64,000 nt of DNA from Antedon bifida (taxonomy: Eukaryota > Echinodermata > Crinoidea > Comatulida > Antedonidae). A program made the position numbers and the translations under genes. The stretch lies in contig OY727094.1 of assembly GCA_963402885.1 (NCBI GenBank), positions 498,501 to 562,500 on the forward strand, in the 5' to 3' direction. Of the stretch, positions 53,701 through 55,116 are shown one piece after another (within the stretch, counting starts at the first letter, position 1; each line of letters opens with the position of its first letter). A model generated the notes under the pieces. The model saw nothing but the letters and a program-made list of their open reading frames with translations. It ran no database searches and had not been told where the DNA came from.

Positions 53701-55116
53701 TTACAATTAATTTATCCTTATTTATTGTATATAATTACTAATTAGTAAATGTTTAGTGGTTTGATATTAAATTTAATAATGATTTTGAAAATTGTGTGTA
53801 TGTGAAAAAAAATATGAATTTTTTTTTTTAATTATGAAAACGTTTATTGAATTAAACACTACTTACACCAAGTACTCTCTGTACAAAAAGAAAATCAATT
53901 TTAGAAATATAATTGAAAAACTATTAAGAATCATTACAGGTAAGATTTCACCTGCACAATTGTCTGCAAAATCATCTACTAAAGAGGGGAGGAGATTCTG
54001 TAAATTGTAACTAAAAGTCATAAGATATGAAATCTAGTCCAATCTCATGATGGCATATATCGTATATGGTGGCCATATTGCGCTGTGACAGTGGCCATTA
54101 TTTCTGCATCACAACAATTTCTGATGCAAACAACATAAACTTTTGTTATGCTCAATATCTCTTTCTTTTTTATTTATTTTGTTGTTTTATATTTTCATAA
54201 ATAATAATATTTTCATGTATTATACATACTGTGTATGTATTGTCAGGGGGGGGGGGGGGCCTCATGAGACAAGCTTTTGCTTCTAGTGCGGGCACCAGTT
54301 ATTATTGTTATAACTGAATAAAATGTGTAGGAACGGAATGAATATTAATCAACTTTTACCATATGGTCTTACCTTATCAGAATAGATAGGCAGTGAATGC
54401 ATTGGATTGATAACTAGTAGATTCCTACCACTAAATGTATGTATAAGGTTGCTAGCATAGCGTTGACGTAATGTATGTAACACGCCAGACTCGTTGAGAT
54501 ATGGAAGCTGTCCAAGACCCTCAGCTCGATCATATTGAGGAGGATTAGCCTACAACAAAAATAAATTAAGAATCAAGAAATTTATTAATAATAATAAAAA
54601 TAAACACAATTTGTGTTATTAGAATAAGGTTCAAGTCTGTAGCCAGCATTTTTACAGGGGGTTCTTTTTTCATCAAAAAGGGGAAAGTGCAAGCGCAAGC
54701 AACTGAAGAAAGATAAATTCAGGAATAGTCTAGTAGATGAAAGTAATAAGTTTACTGGCTAGCTATCGGTTTTTATTCTAGGATTCTATTTACTATTAGT
54801 ATTACTTTCGCTGATGGTCTGTTTGAAAAGGGCACTTCAGTAAAAAGGACGGGGTTCTTTCAAACTTACAAAACCCCCTTAGCTACGGCCTTTTATTTAT
54901 AATGTGTAGATAATAATATAAGATTACCTTCTCAACATCATCATCATCAACTTCAATGACATCACCACTGTGTTCTAACTTAATCTTGACACGCCCTTCT
55001 ATAATGCCATCTGAAGGTAGTAACTTGGCTGCACTGAAACCACCCCGATGTAGAAGCCACACCTTCTCTGCATCTATCACAGCTTTCTCAGATGCCAACT
55101 GATCATCAGATTTGGC
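11543..55116 (-). CDS. MYO18A-like: Unconventional myosin XVIII heavy chain, 34 supported exons
   Basis: Actin-associated myosin of class XVIII; in known animals these act in Golgi/cytoskeleton organisation and co-assemble with myosin II, with little ATPase activity. The 34 exons below are bounded by GT-AG introns, keep phase throughout and join into about 1641 codons. Domains in model residues: SH3-like segment 20-63, motor about 64-850, P-loop GQSGSGKS 163-170, switch I NSNATRF 214-220, switch II DSCGFQ 448-453, IQ/lever 849-896, coiled coil about 900-1587, Ser/Arg tail to 1641. Residue order and exon content follow vertebrate MYO18A closely, as recalled and not aligned by program. No N-terminal PDZ domain is visible, so this matches the shorter isoform type unless more exons lie beyond 64000. 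A 6.7-kb transposon sits in intron 4. Both ends of the coding region are uncertain; see the two candidate exons. Confidence 0.95.
11756..11886. mobile_element. Pogo/Tigger-like MITE (family B), copy 1
   Basis: TACAGCCAACTCTTCCAAGT at the left and the complement of TACAGTTAACTCTCCCAATA at the right, with TA edges. Inside, TCTGGTTTTCCGAAAAGTCT and AAAAGTCTGGTATT. The CAGT-x-x-A-C-x-C-T-C ends resemble pogo/Tigger termini. Confidence 0.7.
12766..13093. repeat. Family A remnant expanded to a 21-bp minisatellite
   Basis: The interior of family A (TGCCCATATATGGACACG, CATATCACTACCATATTTG) is followed by about ten tandem 21-bp units CATATCACTACCATATTTGA(G), 12853-13055. Both sides carry a near-identical 38-bp direct repeat (TATTACTATTTGGACACACC... 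at 12766 and at 13056), so the block looks bounded by its own duplication and not by the family TIRs. ORFs here on both strands are repeat artefacts. Confidence 0.85.
13175..13350 (+). repeat. Retroposon 3' end with 5-bp repeat tail
   Basis: CTCGAGACAAGAAACTTGAT ... TGATGGCTTA ... AACAAATAAATGTTTTTTGA then (TGAAC)n. Shares the GAGACAAG...CTTCT block with 40270-40463 and 54160-54340. Looks like a 5'-truncated non-LTR retroposon of the kind that ends in a short simple repeat (as L2/CR1 do). Confidence 0.6.
13450..13632. repeat. 10-bp tandem repeat beside a small inverted-repeat element (family D)
   Basis: Six units CAATATATAA at 13450-13507, then TTTGAAGGTTTGCATGGCGA ... with inner arms GATATAAAGTTTGCAGTACA and TGTACCGCAAACTTTATATC. 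A second family member is at 26452-26606. Confidence 0.75.
14385..14550 (+). repeat. T-rich retroposon-like 3' end
   Basis: Long T runs, TCTGTTCTGGGTTGAACAAC, TGTTTTGTCTTCTTTGTATT, then GAATAAATAAAATAAATGG. The tail resembles the other ends. Confidence 0.4.
15211..15337. mobile_element. MITE family A, copy
   Basis: TAAGCTCTGTCCACACTA at the left, GTGTAGACAAAGCCTTAG at the right; interior GGTAGTGATATGACATCATC. Confidence 0.85.
16045..17053. mobile_element. 1-kb TIR element with subterminal repeats
   Basis: Ends: AGGCTATGTTCAGACCCATG at the left and the complement AAGGCCCTGTTCAGACCCATG at the right, then GGCGTTAGACCGTTTTAGCG in both (about 37 bp). A second outward repeat GTTCAGACCCATAGCGTACG lies at about 16138. 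Near the right end are many CGTACGCTAAAACGGT / AACCGTTGTACAACG palindromes. No transposase ORF, so non-autonomous. Confidence 0.8.
17094..17212. mobile_element. MITE family A, copy truncated at the left
   Basis: Begins inside the TIR (CTTTATGTGACAAAAAAA) and ends TAGTGTAAACAGAGCTTTAG. It adjoins the 1-kb TIR element at 16045-17053. Confidence 0.75.
17276..17630. repeat. ~125-bp tandem repeat, three copies
   Basis: ACTACAAGACCTG starts at 17280, 17407 and 17530. Each unit ends in a nested CTAACACTAACTAAC microrepeat that varies in length. Confidence 0.85.
18999..19129 (-). CDS. Myosin XVIII exon 33 (end of coiled coil)
   Basis: 43 codons plus 2 nt: [20 protein letters not shown] then [20 protein letters not shown]. 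The block [12 protein letters not shown] is the highly conserved C-terminal end of the rod. An acidic Ser-rich segment begins the tail. Confidence 0.96.
19337..19522 (-). CDS. Myosin XVIII exon 32 (coiled coil)
   Basis: 62 codons, phase 0 to 0: [20 protein letters not shown] ... [20 protein letters not shown] and [10 protein letters not shown]; matches LASRLKENMEKLTEERDQ and KRLQRQLRD ... KKHELE. Confidence 0.96.
20613..21167. mobile_element. 555-bp TIR element (family C), copy 1
   Basis: Ends TTAAAGATGTATTGTCCCTT and the complement of TTAAAGATGTATTGTCCCTT. Inner arms also pair weakly (TTCACC/ACTTAAAGTGAATAACTT). TTAA at both edges. No coding capacity. Confidence 0.8.
22174..22323. mobile_element. 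MITE family A, copy
   Basis: TTAGCTCTGTCTACACTATC at the left, TAGTGTAGAAAGAGCTTAA at the right. Lies 98 bp downstream of exon 31 in gene direction. Confidence 0.85.
22421..22558 (-). CDS. Myosin XVIII exon 31 (coiled coil)
   Basis: 46 codons, phase 0 to 0. [20 protein letters not shown] then [16 protein letters not shown]; matches [25 protein letters not shown]. Confidence 0.96.
22829..23012. mobile_element. hAT-like non-autonomous element
   Basis: CAGGGGCGGATCCAGC at the left and the complement CAGAGGCAGATTTAGGCAG at the right, the well-known hAT MITE end type. No clear 8-bp target duplication was found. Confidence 0.65.
24061..24388. mobile_element. 328-bp TIR element (family C), copy 2
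   Basis: TTTAAAGATGTATTGTCCCC at the left, complement TTAAAGATGTATTGTCTCCC at the right, with inner arms TAGGCCATTTTG / AAAATGGCCTA. Shorter relative of 20613-21167. Confidence 0.8.
24719..24735. repeat. Poly-G run of about 16
   Basis: An uninterrupted G tract on the plus strand next to the 102-bp tandem repeat; C-rich in the myosin pre-mRNA. Confidence 0.85.
24751..25058. repeat. ~102-bp tandem repeat, three copies
   Basis: CCAATGAAAACAATCATTGT-type starts at 24751, 24852 and 24954. Units carry AGTTTGGGTGATATAGAGAG and GCCATAACAGAGGGGGACAA. It ends 45 bp from the donor of exon 30. Confidence 0.88.
25104..25187 (-). CDS. Myosin XVIII exon 30 (coiled coil)
   Basis: 28 codons, phase 0 to 0, exactly four heptads: [20 protein letters not shown] then QKQQLEEK. 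Confidence 0.92.
25324..25436. mobile_element. MITE family A, short copy
   Basis: TAAAGCTCTGTCTACACTAT at the left, ATAGTGTAGACAGAGCTTTA at the right: intact ends with a short interior. Lies between exons 29 and 30, only 36 bp from the donor of exon 29. Confidence 0.9.
25472..25588 (-). CDS. Myosin XVIII exon 29 (coiled coil)
   Basis: 39 codons, phase 0 to 0: [20 protein letters not shown] then [15 protein letters not shown]; matches NRLEEDQEDMNELMKKHKA. Confidence 0.94.
26206..26319 (-). CDS. Myosin XVIII exon 28 (coiled coil)
   Basis: 38 codons, phase 0 to 0: [20 protein letters not shown] then [18 protein letters not shown]; matches LEESEFTCAAAVKARKAME. Confidence 0.95.
26452..26606. repeat. 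Small interspersed element (family D), second copy
   Basis: TTGTTTGAAGGTTAGCGTGG at the left and CATGTGGTGTACCACAAACT at the right, both shared with 13505-13632. The middle differs (GACGATCGAAAGGTCGGGAA). It lies between exons 27 and 28. Confidence 0.7.
26930..27181 (-). CDS. Myosin XVIII exon 27 (coiled coil)
   Basis: 84 codons, phase 0 to 0, exactly twelve heptads. [20 protein letters not shown] ... [18 protein letters not shown]; matches the LKQMEVQLEEEYED and RLRKDLKRTKALLADAQ blocks of MYO18A. Confidence 0.97.
27569..27679 (-). CDS. Myosin XVIII exon 26 (coiled coil)
   Basis: 37 codons, phase 0 to 0: [20 protein letters not shown] then [17 protein letters not shown]; matches the AKLRLEMEMERMRQ ... 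RDEEVEEARQSCQKK block. Confidence 0.95.
28161..28298. mobile_element. MITE family A, copy
   Basis: TTAAGCGTTGTTTACACTAT at the left, ATAGTGTAGACAGAGCTTTA at the right; interior CATATCACTACCATATTTGG. Confidence 0.85.
30153..30353 (-). CDS. Myosin XVIII exon 25 (coiled coil)
   Basis: 67 codons, phase 0 to 0. The most conserved rod block: [20 protein letters not shown] then EIQML, almost identical to MYO18A ([20 protein letters not shown]). Confidence 0.97.
30435..30586. mobile_element. MITE family A, copy with doubled interior
   Basis: TTAAGCCCTGTCTACACTAT at the left, TAGTGTAGACAGAGCTTTAG at the right. The interior block AATATGGTAGTGATATGA occurs twice, the start of the 21-bp expansion in the opposite orientation. 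Confidence 0.85.
31440..31609 (+). repeat. Retroposon-like 3' end, tail (TTGAT)n
   Basis: GAAGGAAATAAATGTATATT then TTGATTTGATTTGATC. Same tail design as the other retroposon ends (AATAAATGT followed by a 5-bp repeat), though the body is not clearly related. Confidence 0.45.
31702..31825 (-). CDS. Myosin XVIII exon 24 (coiled coil)
   Basis: 1 nt plus 41 codons. [20 protein letters not shown] then [12 protein letters not shown]; matches FDSELxxAHEEAQREKLQRE of MYO18A. Confidence 0.95.
32025..32220. mobile_element. hAT-like non-autonomous element
   Basis: CAGTGGCGTAATG at the left, complement GAGTGGCATAACG at the right. Flanks ACGCAATT and ACTCAATT differ at one base, consistent with an 8-bp duplication. 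GC-rich inside (CCCCGGGGCCCCCTGGG). The two ORFs crossing it are chance. Confidence 0.7.
32285..32439 (-). CDS. Myosin XVIII exon 23 (coiled coil)
   Basis: 51 codons plus 2 nt. [20 protein letters not shown] matches the L-H-L-E-x-Q-Q-x-R-N-x-E-L-E-K-K-Q block of MYO18A. Confidence 0.95.
32787..32914 (-). CDS. Myosin XVIII exon 22 (coiled coil)
   Basis: 2 nt plus 42 codons: [20 protein letters not shown] then [10 protein letters not shown]. Corresponds to the W-R-L-K-Y-E-R segment of MYO18A. Confidence 0.93.
33280..33400 (-). CDS. Myosin XVIII exon 21 (coiled coil)
   Basis: 40 codons plus 1 nt. [13 protein letters not shown] is nearly the MYO18A block [13 protein letters not shown]. An acidic stretch ([11 protein letters not shown]) interrupts the coil, as the DDDD insert does in MYO18A. 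Confidence 0.95.
33721..33840 (-). CDS. Myosin XVIII exon 20 (coiled coil)
   Basis: 40 codons, phase 0 to 0. [20 protein letters not shown] then [20 protein letters not shown]; the block L-x-A-E-T-A-E-R-L-R is conserved in class XVIII and class II rods. Confidence 0.95.
33978..34067 (-). CDS. Myosin XVIII exon 19 (coiled coil)
   Basis: 30 codons, phase 0 to 0. [20 protein letters not shown]; heptad pattern with charged flanks. Confidence 0.9.
34171..34314 (-). CDS. Myosin XVIII exon 18 (IQ/lever arm)
   Basis: 48 codons, phase 0 to 0. Starts [16 protein letters not shown], an IQ-type light-chain site, then [16 protein letters not shown], the Trp-rich hinge into the coiled coil (WPWWKLF in MYO18A). 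Confidence 0.97.
35078..35206 (-). CDS. Myosin XVIII exon 17 (end of motor)
   Basis: 43 codons, phase 0 to 0. [20 protein letters not shown] is the end-of-motor motif (F-F-R-x-G-x-L-x-x-L-E), then a basic helix [10 protein letters not shown] 3.8-kb intron with only repeats precedes it. Confidence 0.96.
35207..35545. repeat. Degenerate ~100-bp purine-rich tandem repeat at the exon 17 acceptor
   Basis: AATCTGAAAGAAGAAGT...GGAATACTAATGAAAGAGATTC recurs about three to four times. On the gene strand it is a long pyrimidine-rich stretch that runs right up to the exon 17 acceptor, so copies of the acceptor-like TTCTTTCAG context are repeated upstream of the real one. Confidence 0.75.
35962..36205. 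repeat. ~122-bp duplication
   Basis: AATCCAGAAATATTCACTAT at 35962 and 36085, then AAACTCTC(A/T)GTACCAGATA and TTCTTCT(G/A)AA(G/T)GCAAAATAA in both. Confidence 0.8.
38046..38175. mobile_element. MITE family A, copy
   Basis: TAAAGCTCTGTCTACACTAT at the left, TTTGATAGAGTAGATAGAGC at the right. Confidence 0.85.
38806..38951. mobile_element. Pogo/Tigger-like MITE (family B), copy 2
   Basis: TACAGTCAACTCACCAGGCC at the left, complement TACAGTCAACTCTCCCAATA at the right; interior alignable with 11756-11886 (AAGTATGTCTGGTTTTCC). Confidence 0.75.
39022..39087 (-). CDS. Myosin XVIII exon 16
   Basis: 22 codons, phase 0 to 0: [20 protein letters not shown] then SQ. Matches the ...LLxCLDLExxxxxxGLSR segment of MYO18A just before the FFR motif. 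Confidence 0.94.
39407..39504 (-). CDS. Myosin XVIII exon 15 (converter)
   Basis: 2 nt plus 32 codons. [20 protein letters not shown] matches the converter pattern F-x-E-F-x-x-R-F-x-x-L. Confidence 0.94.
39797..39998 (-). CDS. Myosin XVIII exon 14
   Basis: 67 codons plus 1 nt. [19 protein letters not shown] is the H-F-V-x-C-x-x-P segment. [19 protein letters not shown] is the converter-proximal helix with R-x-Y-R-x-G. Confidence 0.96.
40270..40463 (+). repeat. Retroposon 3' end with 5-bp repeat tail
   Basis: GGTGAGACAAGTTTTTTACT ... ATGATGGCATTCC ... TTGAATAAATGTTATATTGA then (ATTGA)n. Same family as 13175-13350. It ends 16 bp from the donor of exon 13. Confidence 0.6.
40479..40662 (-). CDS. 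Myosin XVIII exon 13 (loop 2 region)
   Basis: 1 nt plus 61 codons. [20 protein letters not shown] then [20 protein letters not shown]. The basic Ser/Arg loop (RRASSIRR) lies where loop 2 contacts actin, and the MYO18A counterpart has LRRATSMRKT. Confidence 0.96.
40823..40951. mobile_element. MITE family A, copy truncated at the right
   Basis: TAAAGCTCTGTCTACACTAT at the left. The right TIR stops after AAAATTTGATA. The right edge is 33 bp from the donor of exon 12. Confidence 0.75.
40984..41143 (-). CDS. Myosin XVIII exon 12
   Basis: 2 nt, 52 codons, 2 nt. Includes [20 protein letters not shown] and ends LLQDSQK, as in the V-x-Y-N-x-x-x-W/L block and the LLQDSQKK sequence of MYO18A. Confidence 0.95.
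41581..41719 (-). CDS. Myosin XVIII exon 11
   Basis: 46 codons plus 1 nt. [20 protein letters not shown] matches the G-L-L-x-L-L-D-E-E segment of myosin motors. Confidence 0.95.
41914..41991 (-). CDS. Myosin XVIII exon 10
   Basis: 26 codons, phase 0 to 0: [20 protein letters not shown] then IDRQQS. Corresponds to the post-relay segment IELAFDD... of MYO18A. Confidence 0.92.
42100..42249. mobile_element. ~150-bp inverted-repeat element
   Basis: Ends TACCATAAATCTTCTAATAG and the complement TACCATAAATCTTCTAATTG; interior repeats of AATAGTAACCC. Adjoins the MITE at 42287. Confidence 0.7.
42287..42408. mobile_element. MITE family A, diverged copy
   Basis: CAAGCTGGCTACACTATCAA at the left; interior with CATATCACTACCATATTTGG; right end decayed to GGAGCTTTA. 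Lies 21 bp from the donor of exon 9. Confidence 0.7.
42429..42621 (-). CDS. Myosin XVIII exon 9 (switch II and relay)
   Basis: 1 nt plus 64 codons. Contains [12 protein letters not shown], the switch II region. Conventional myosins have D-I-x-G-F-E here, and the catalytic Glu is replaced by Gln. Then [20 protein letters not shown], the conserved relay helix. Confidence 0.97.
42775..42921. mobile_element. MITE family A, copy
   Basis: TTAAGCTCTGTCTACACTAT at the left, ATAGTGTAGACAGAGATTTA at the right. Confidence 0.85.
43012..43285 (-). CDS. Myosin XVIII exon 8 (includes loop 1-like insert)
   Basis: 2 nt, 90 codons, 2 nt; the largest exon. Starts [20 protein letters not shown]. It has a Gly/Ser/Pro/Arg-rich insert ([13 protein letters not shown] ... 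[11 protein letters not shown]) before the helix [20 protein letters not shown]. Vertebrate MYO18A has a poorly conserved insert at the same place. Confidence 0.93.
43670..43814 (-). CDS. Myosin XVIII exon 7
   Basis: 48 codons plus 1 nt. [20 protein letters not shown] then [20 protein letters not shown] and LGAAGAMK, the conserved helix of the upper 50K domain ending in HLG. Confidence 0.95.
44475..44529 (-). CDS. Myosin XVIII exon 6
   Basis: 1 nt plus 18 codons ([18 protein letters not shown]). The shortest supported exon. ELHL after the hydrophobic helix is typical of MYO18A. Confidence 0.92.
44645..44768. mobile_element. MITE family A, copy truncated at the left
   Basis: Starts AATGTGATGTGTCCATATAT, has two CATATCACTACCATAT-type units, and ends AATAGTGTAGACAAAGCA. 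Lies between exons 5 and 6. Confidence 0.75.
44845..44945 (-). CDS. Myosin XVIII exon 5
   Basis: 33 codons plus 2 nt. Reads [20 protein letters not shown] then [10 protein letters not shown], the upper-50K segment that follows switch I. It joins in frame to exon 4 across the 6968-bp intron that holds the transposon. Confidence 0.95.
45156..45872 (+). repeat. Left terminal inverted repeat of the 6.7-kb transposon
   Basis: Reads inward GAGTGCTTGTCACC, then GGCAAGGGTCAACATTTCG. It has a shared block around 45655-45760 containing GCGCTCCGCGCCAGAGCCAC. The match to the right arm is close but imperfect and weakens after about 45870. Confidence 0.85.
45943..46102. mobile_element. 160-bp inverted-repeat element nested in the transposon
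   Basis: The ends are imperfect inverted repeats: AAGCCTGTTATGTTTTCCAC on the left and the complement of AAGCCTGTTTTCCACTAGGC on the right, continuing to ATTCTCGCG/ATTCGCG. The interior is richer in CpG (CGTGCGCGTATACGCG) than its surroundings. No coding capacity: a MITE. Confidence 0.7.
46131..46531. mobile_element. ~400-bp inverted-repeat element nested in the transposon
   Basis: Left end TAGGGAGTTTTCGCACGAGC, right end complement TAGGAAATTTCGCACGAGCAC; both go on with CAC...AACG. TA flanks it on both sides. No coding capacity. It lies 29 bp from the 160-bp element, between the left TIR and the 649-codon ORF. Confidence 0.7.
46709..48658 (-). CDS. Transposon-encoded putative transposase-like protein (649-codon ORF)
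   Basis: Visible parts in residues of the 649-codon frame: a Cys/His cluster [12 protein letters not shown] 21-32; [13 protein letters not shown] about 102-114; [13 protein letters not shown] about 185-197; [20 protein letters not shown] about 213-232; a C2H2 finger C385-C390-H403-H409 (C-x4-C-x12-H-x5-H); the block [20 protein letters not shown] then TGQKADP at 468-494; [19 protein letters not shown] about 511-529; and an Asp/Glu run at 536-553. The Asp residues D104, D188 and D217/D220 sit in hydrophobic-strand contexts like an RNase H-type DDE/D core, which is inference. The frame begins at a phase-0 point directly after AG; the first in-frame ATG is at 48637. I recall the DNAGCYHS and QKxYLxxxF blocks from uncharacterised invertebrate proteins. 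Confidence 0.6.
   Translation of the reverse strand: MPIIVGRMLLVLAKTNITTVCDHDHNARCDRCRIFPEALSEILEALNEVRCSSEEKDDMEYVITRSVQDIETWKAHILRSINQDAARHNILGDLNPGCALIVLDWAMKFVPRKYRESQRDWFGKRGLPWHITVLTKKNKDREVQMLTFVHIFKSCSQDSTTVVAIIDDVLRQLPSIAPDIHSVYLRQDNAGCYHSALTLLSLPKIAKETKIKIRRIDFSDPQGGKGACDRKAAHIKNHMNKYLNSGKDIENPEQMKAAIESFGGIPGVKVIVCALPTGTICAAGKWKGVSHINNIEYGNRSMKVWMAYGIGAGQNLLLSKFCVPSKLPNLIHNKDTTSDQNQVSFITVKARIQAKTSHEEQADINDDEQIESEESPGTPSKLFFCREQGCIRSYQRYSSLEKHLDYENHKNALEHETLYDRAMKLYATQLEEGTSKNPEPTRTNDLPRFDIGPDLQMGWALKSSAKKTRFSVPQKTYLIDVFDVGEQTGQKADPCDVSREMRSDLFSKSEFLTAQQIASFFSRLAKKRRTDAAVHDDDDDDEDDDYDSNEDGDEVQENGDDSKTEKEREIQILSQTVLDTIGLQHPIMFERHNICELKAQEKLSKFSLSMLQEMCTSLELDTTDITIKRKKPYIDLLGKLVSTCSCSID
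48851..49855 (-). CDS. Transposon gene, third coding block (353-codon ORF)
   Basis: ATG at 49849. Codons run to a donor TATAAG|GTAATA at 48851 (333 codons from the ATG); without splicing the frame stops at 48788. The content is mostly helical and basic: [56 protein letters not shown]. No domain was recognised. The first AG upstream (49875-49874) would put a TAG in frame six codons later. A second AG at 49857-49856 gives an open phase-0 join (start 49855). Either that site is used, or this ORF starts its own transcript. Confidence 0.6.
50115..50221 (-). CDS. Transposon gene, second exon
   Basis: Acceptor tttatcAG at 50223-50222 and donor ACT|GTAAGT after 50115. With the leftover G of the first exon it reads [15 protein letters not shown] ... 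DQMSALTT, 35 codons, phase 0 at the end. The C-x-x-C continues the Cys/His module across the splice, which supports the join. Too short to be seen as an ORF by length alone. Confidence 0.6.
50318..50753 (-). CDS. Transposon gene, 5' exon (Cys/His-rich N-terminus)
   Basis: ATG at 50753-50751 opens 145 codons plus 1 nt, ending at donor TCAG|GTAAAT. It starts [18 protein letters not shown]. It carries spaced Cys/His residues ([49 protein letters not shown]) that look like a zinc-binding, probably DNA-binding module. The frame also stays open upstream to 50972, but that part has no such pattern. I recall similar uncharacterised proteins in cnidarian and other invertebrate genomes, without being able to name the family. 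Confidence 0.65.
51109..51827 (-). repeat. Right terminal inverted repeat of the 6.7-kb transposon
   Basis: Reverse complement of the left arm: reading inward from 51827, GAGAGCCAGTCACTAAAAAT, then GGCAAGGGTCAAAATTTCG. The right arm lacks several bases that the left has near 45185-45195 (ATTCGT). Divergence between arms means the insertion is not brand new. Confidence 0.85.
51914..52056 (-). CDS. Myosin XVIII exon 4 (switch I)
   Basis: 2 nt plus 47 codons; its first CT completes a GCT with the G of exon 3. Contains [19 protein letters not shown]; switch I is NSNATRF, where conventional myosins have N-x-N-S-S-R-F. The transposon-bearing intron follows directly. Confidence 0.96.
52125..52222. 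mobile_element. Pogo/Tigger-like MITE (family B), truncated
   Basis: Only the right part remains: TTTGGAACCTTTTGGACC ... AAAGTCTGGTATTGGGAATG then TTGACTGTA. Lies in the intron before exon 4. Confidence 0.6.
52527..52737 (-). CDS. Myosin XVIII exon 3 (P-loop)
   Basis: 70 codons plus 1 nt. Carries [14 protein letters not shown] and the P-loop GQSGSGKS, where conventional myosins have GESGAGKT. The Lys and Ser that contact the phosphates are kept and the Glu is replaced by Gln. Confidence 0.97.
53115..53292. mobile_element. MITE family A, copy with four 21-bp units
   Basis: TAAAGCTCTGTCCACACTAT at the left, ACTAGACAGAGCTTTAT at the right. The interior has four tandem CATATCACTACCATATTTGG units, an intermediate between normal copies (one or two) and the 12853-13055 array (about ten). 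Confidence 0.85.
54160..54340 (+). repeat. Retroposon 3' end containing a poly-G run
   Basis: (G)n at about 54246-54259, then CCTCATGAGACAAGCTTTTG and AACTGAATAAAATGTGTAGG, GGAATGAAT. Related to 40270-40463 by the GAGACAAG...CTTCT block. Confidence 0.5.
54373..54549 (-). CDS. Myosin XVIII exon 2 (motor start)
   Basis: 59 codons, phase 0 to 0. Contains [15 protein letters not shown], the conserved start of myosin motors (L-N-E-x-x-V-L-x-x-L-x-x-R), followed by [16 protein letters not shown]. Confidence 0.95.
54631..54894. mobile_element. ~265-bp imperfect TIR element
   Basis: Left TCAAGTCTGTAGCCAGC ... GGGGGTTCT; right complement AAGGCCGTAGCTAAGGGGG. Its end is about 32 bp from the donor of exon 1 of the supported set. 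Confidence 0.55.
54928..55116 (-). CDS. Myosin XVIII exon 1 of the supported set (SH3-like N-terminus)
   Basis: 63 codons, phase 0 to 0, acceptor ttttacAG and donor GAAG|GTAATC. Begins [13 protein letters not shown], then [15 protein letters not shown] and [11 protein letters not shown], the pattern that precedes the motor in class XVIII myosins. It has a splice acceptor at its 5' side, so at least one exon lies upstream. Confidence 0.93.
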
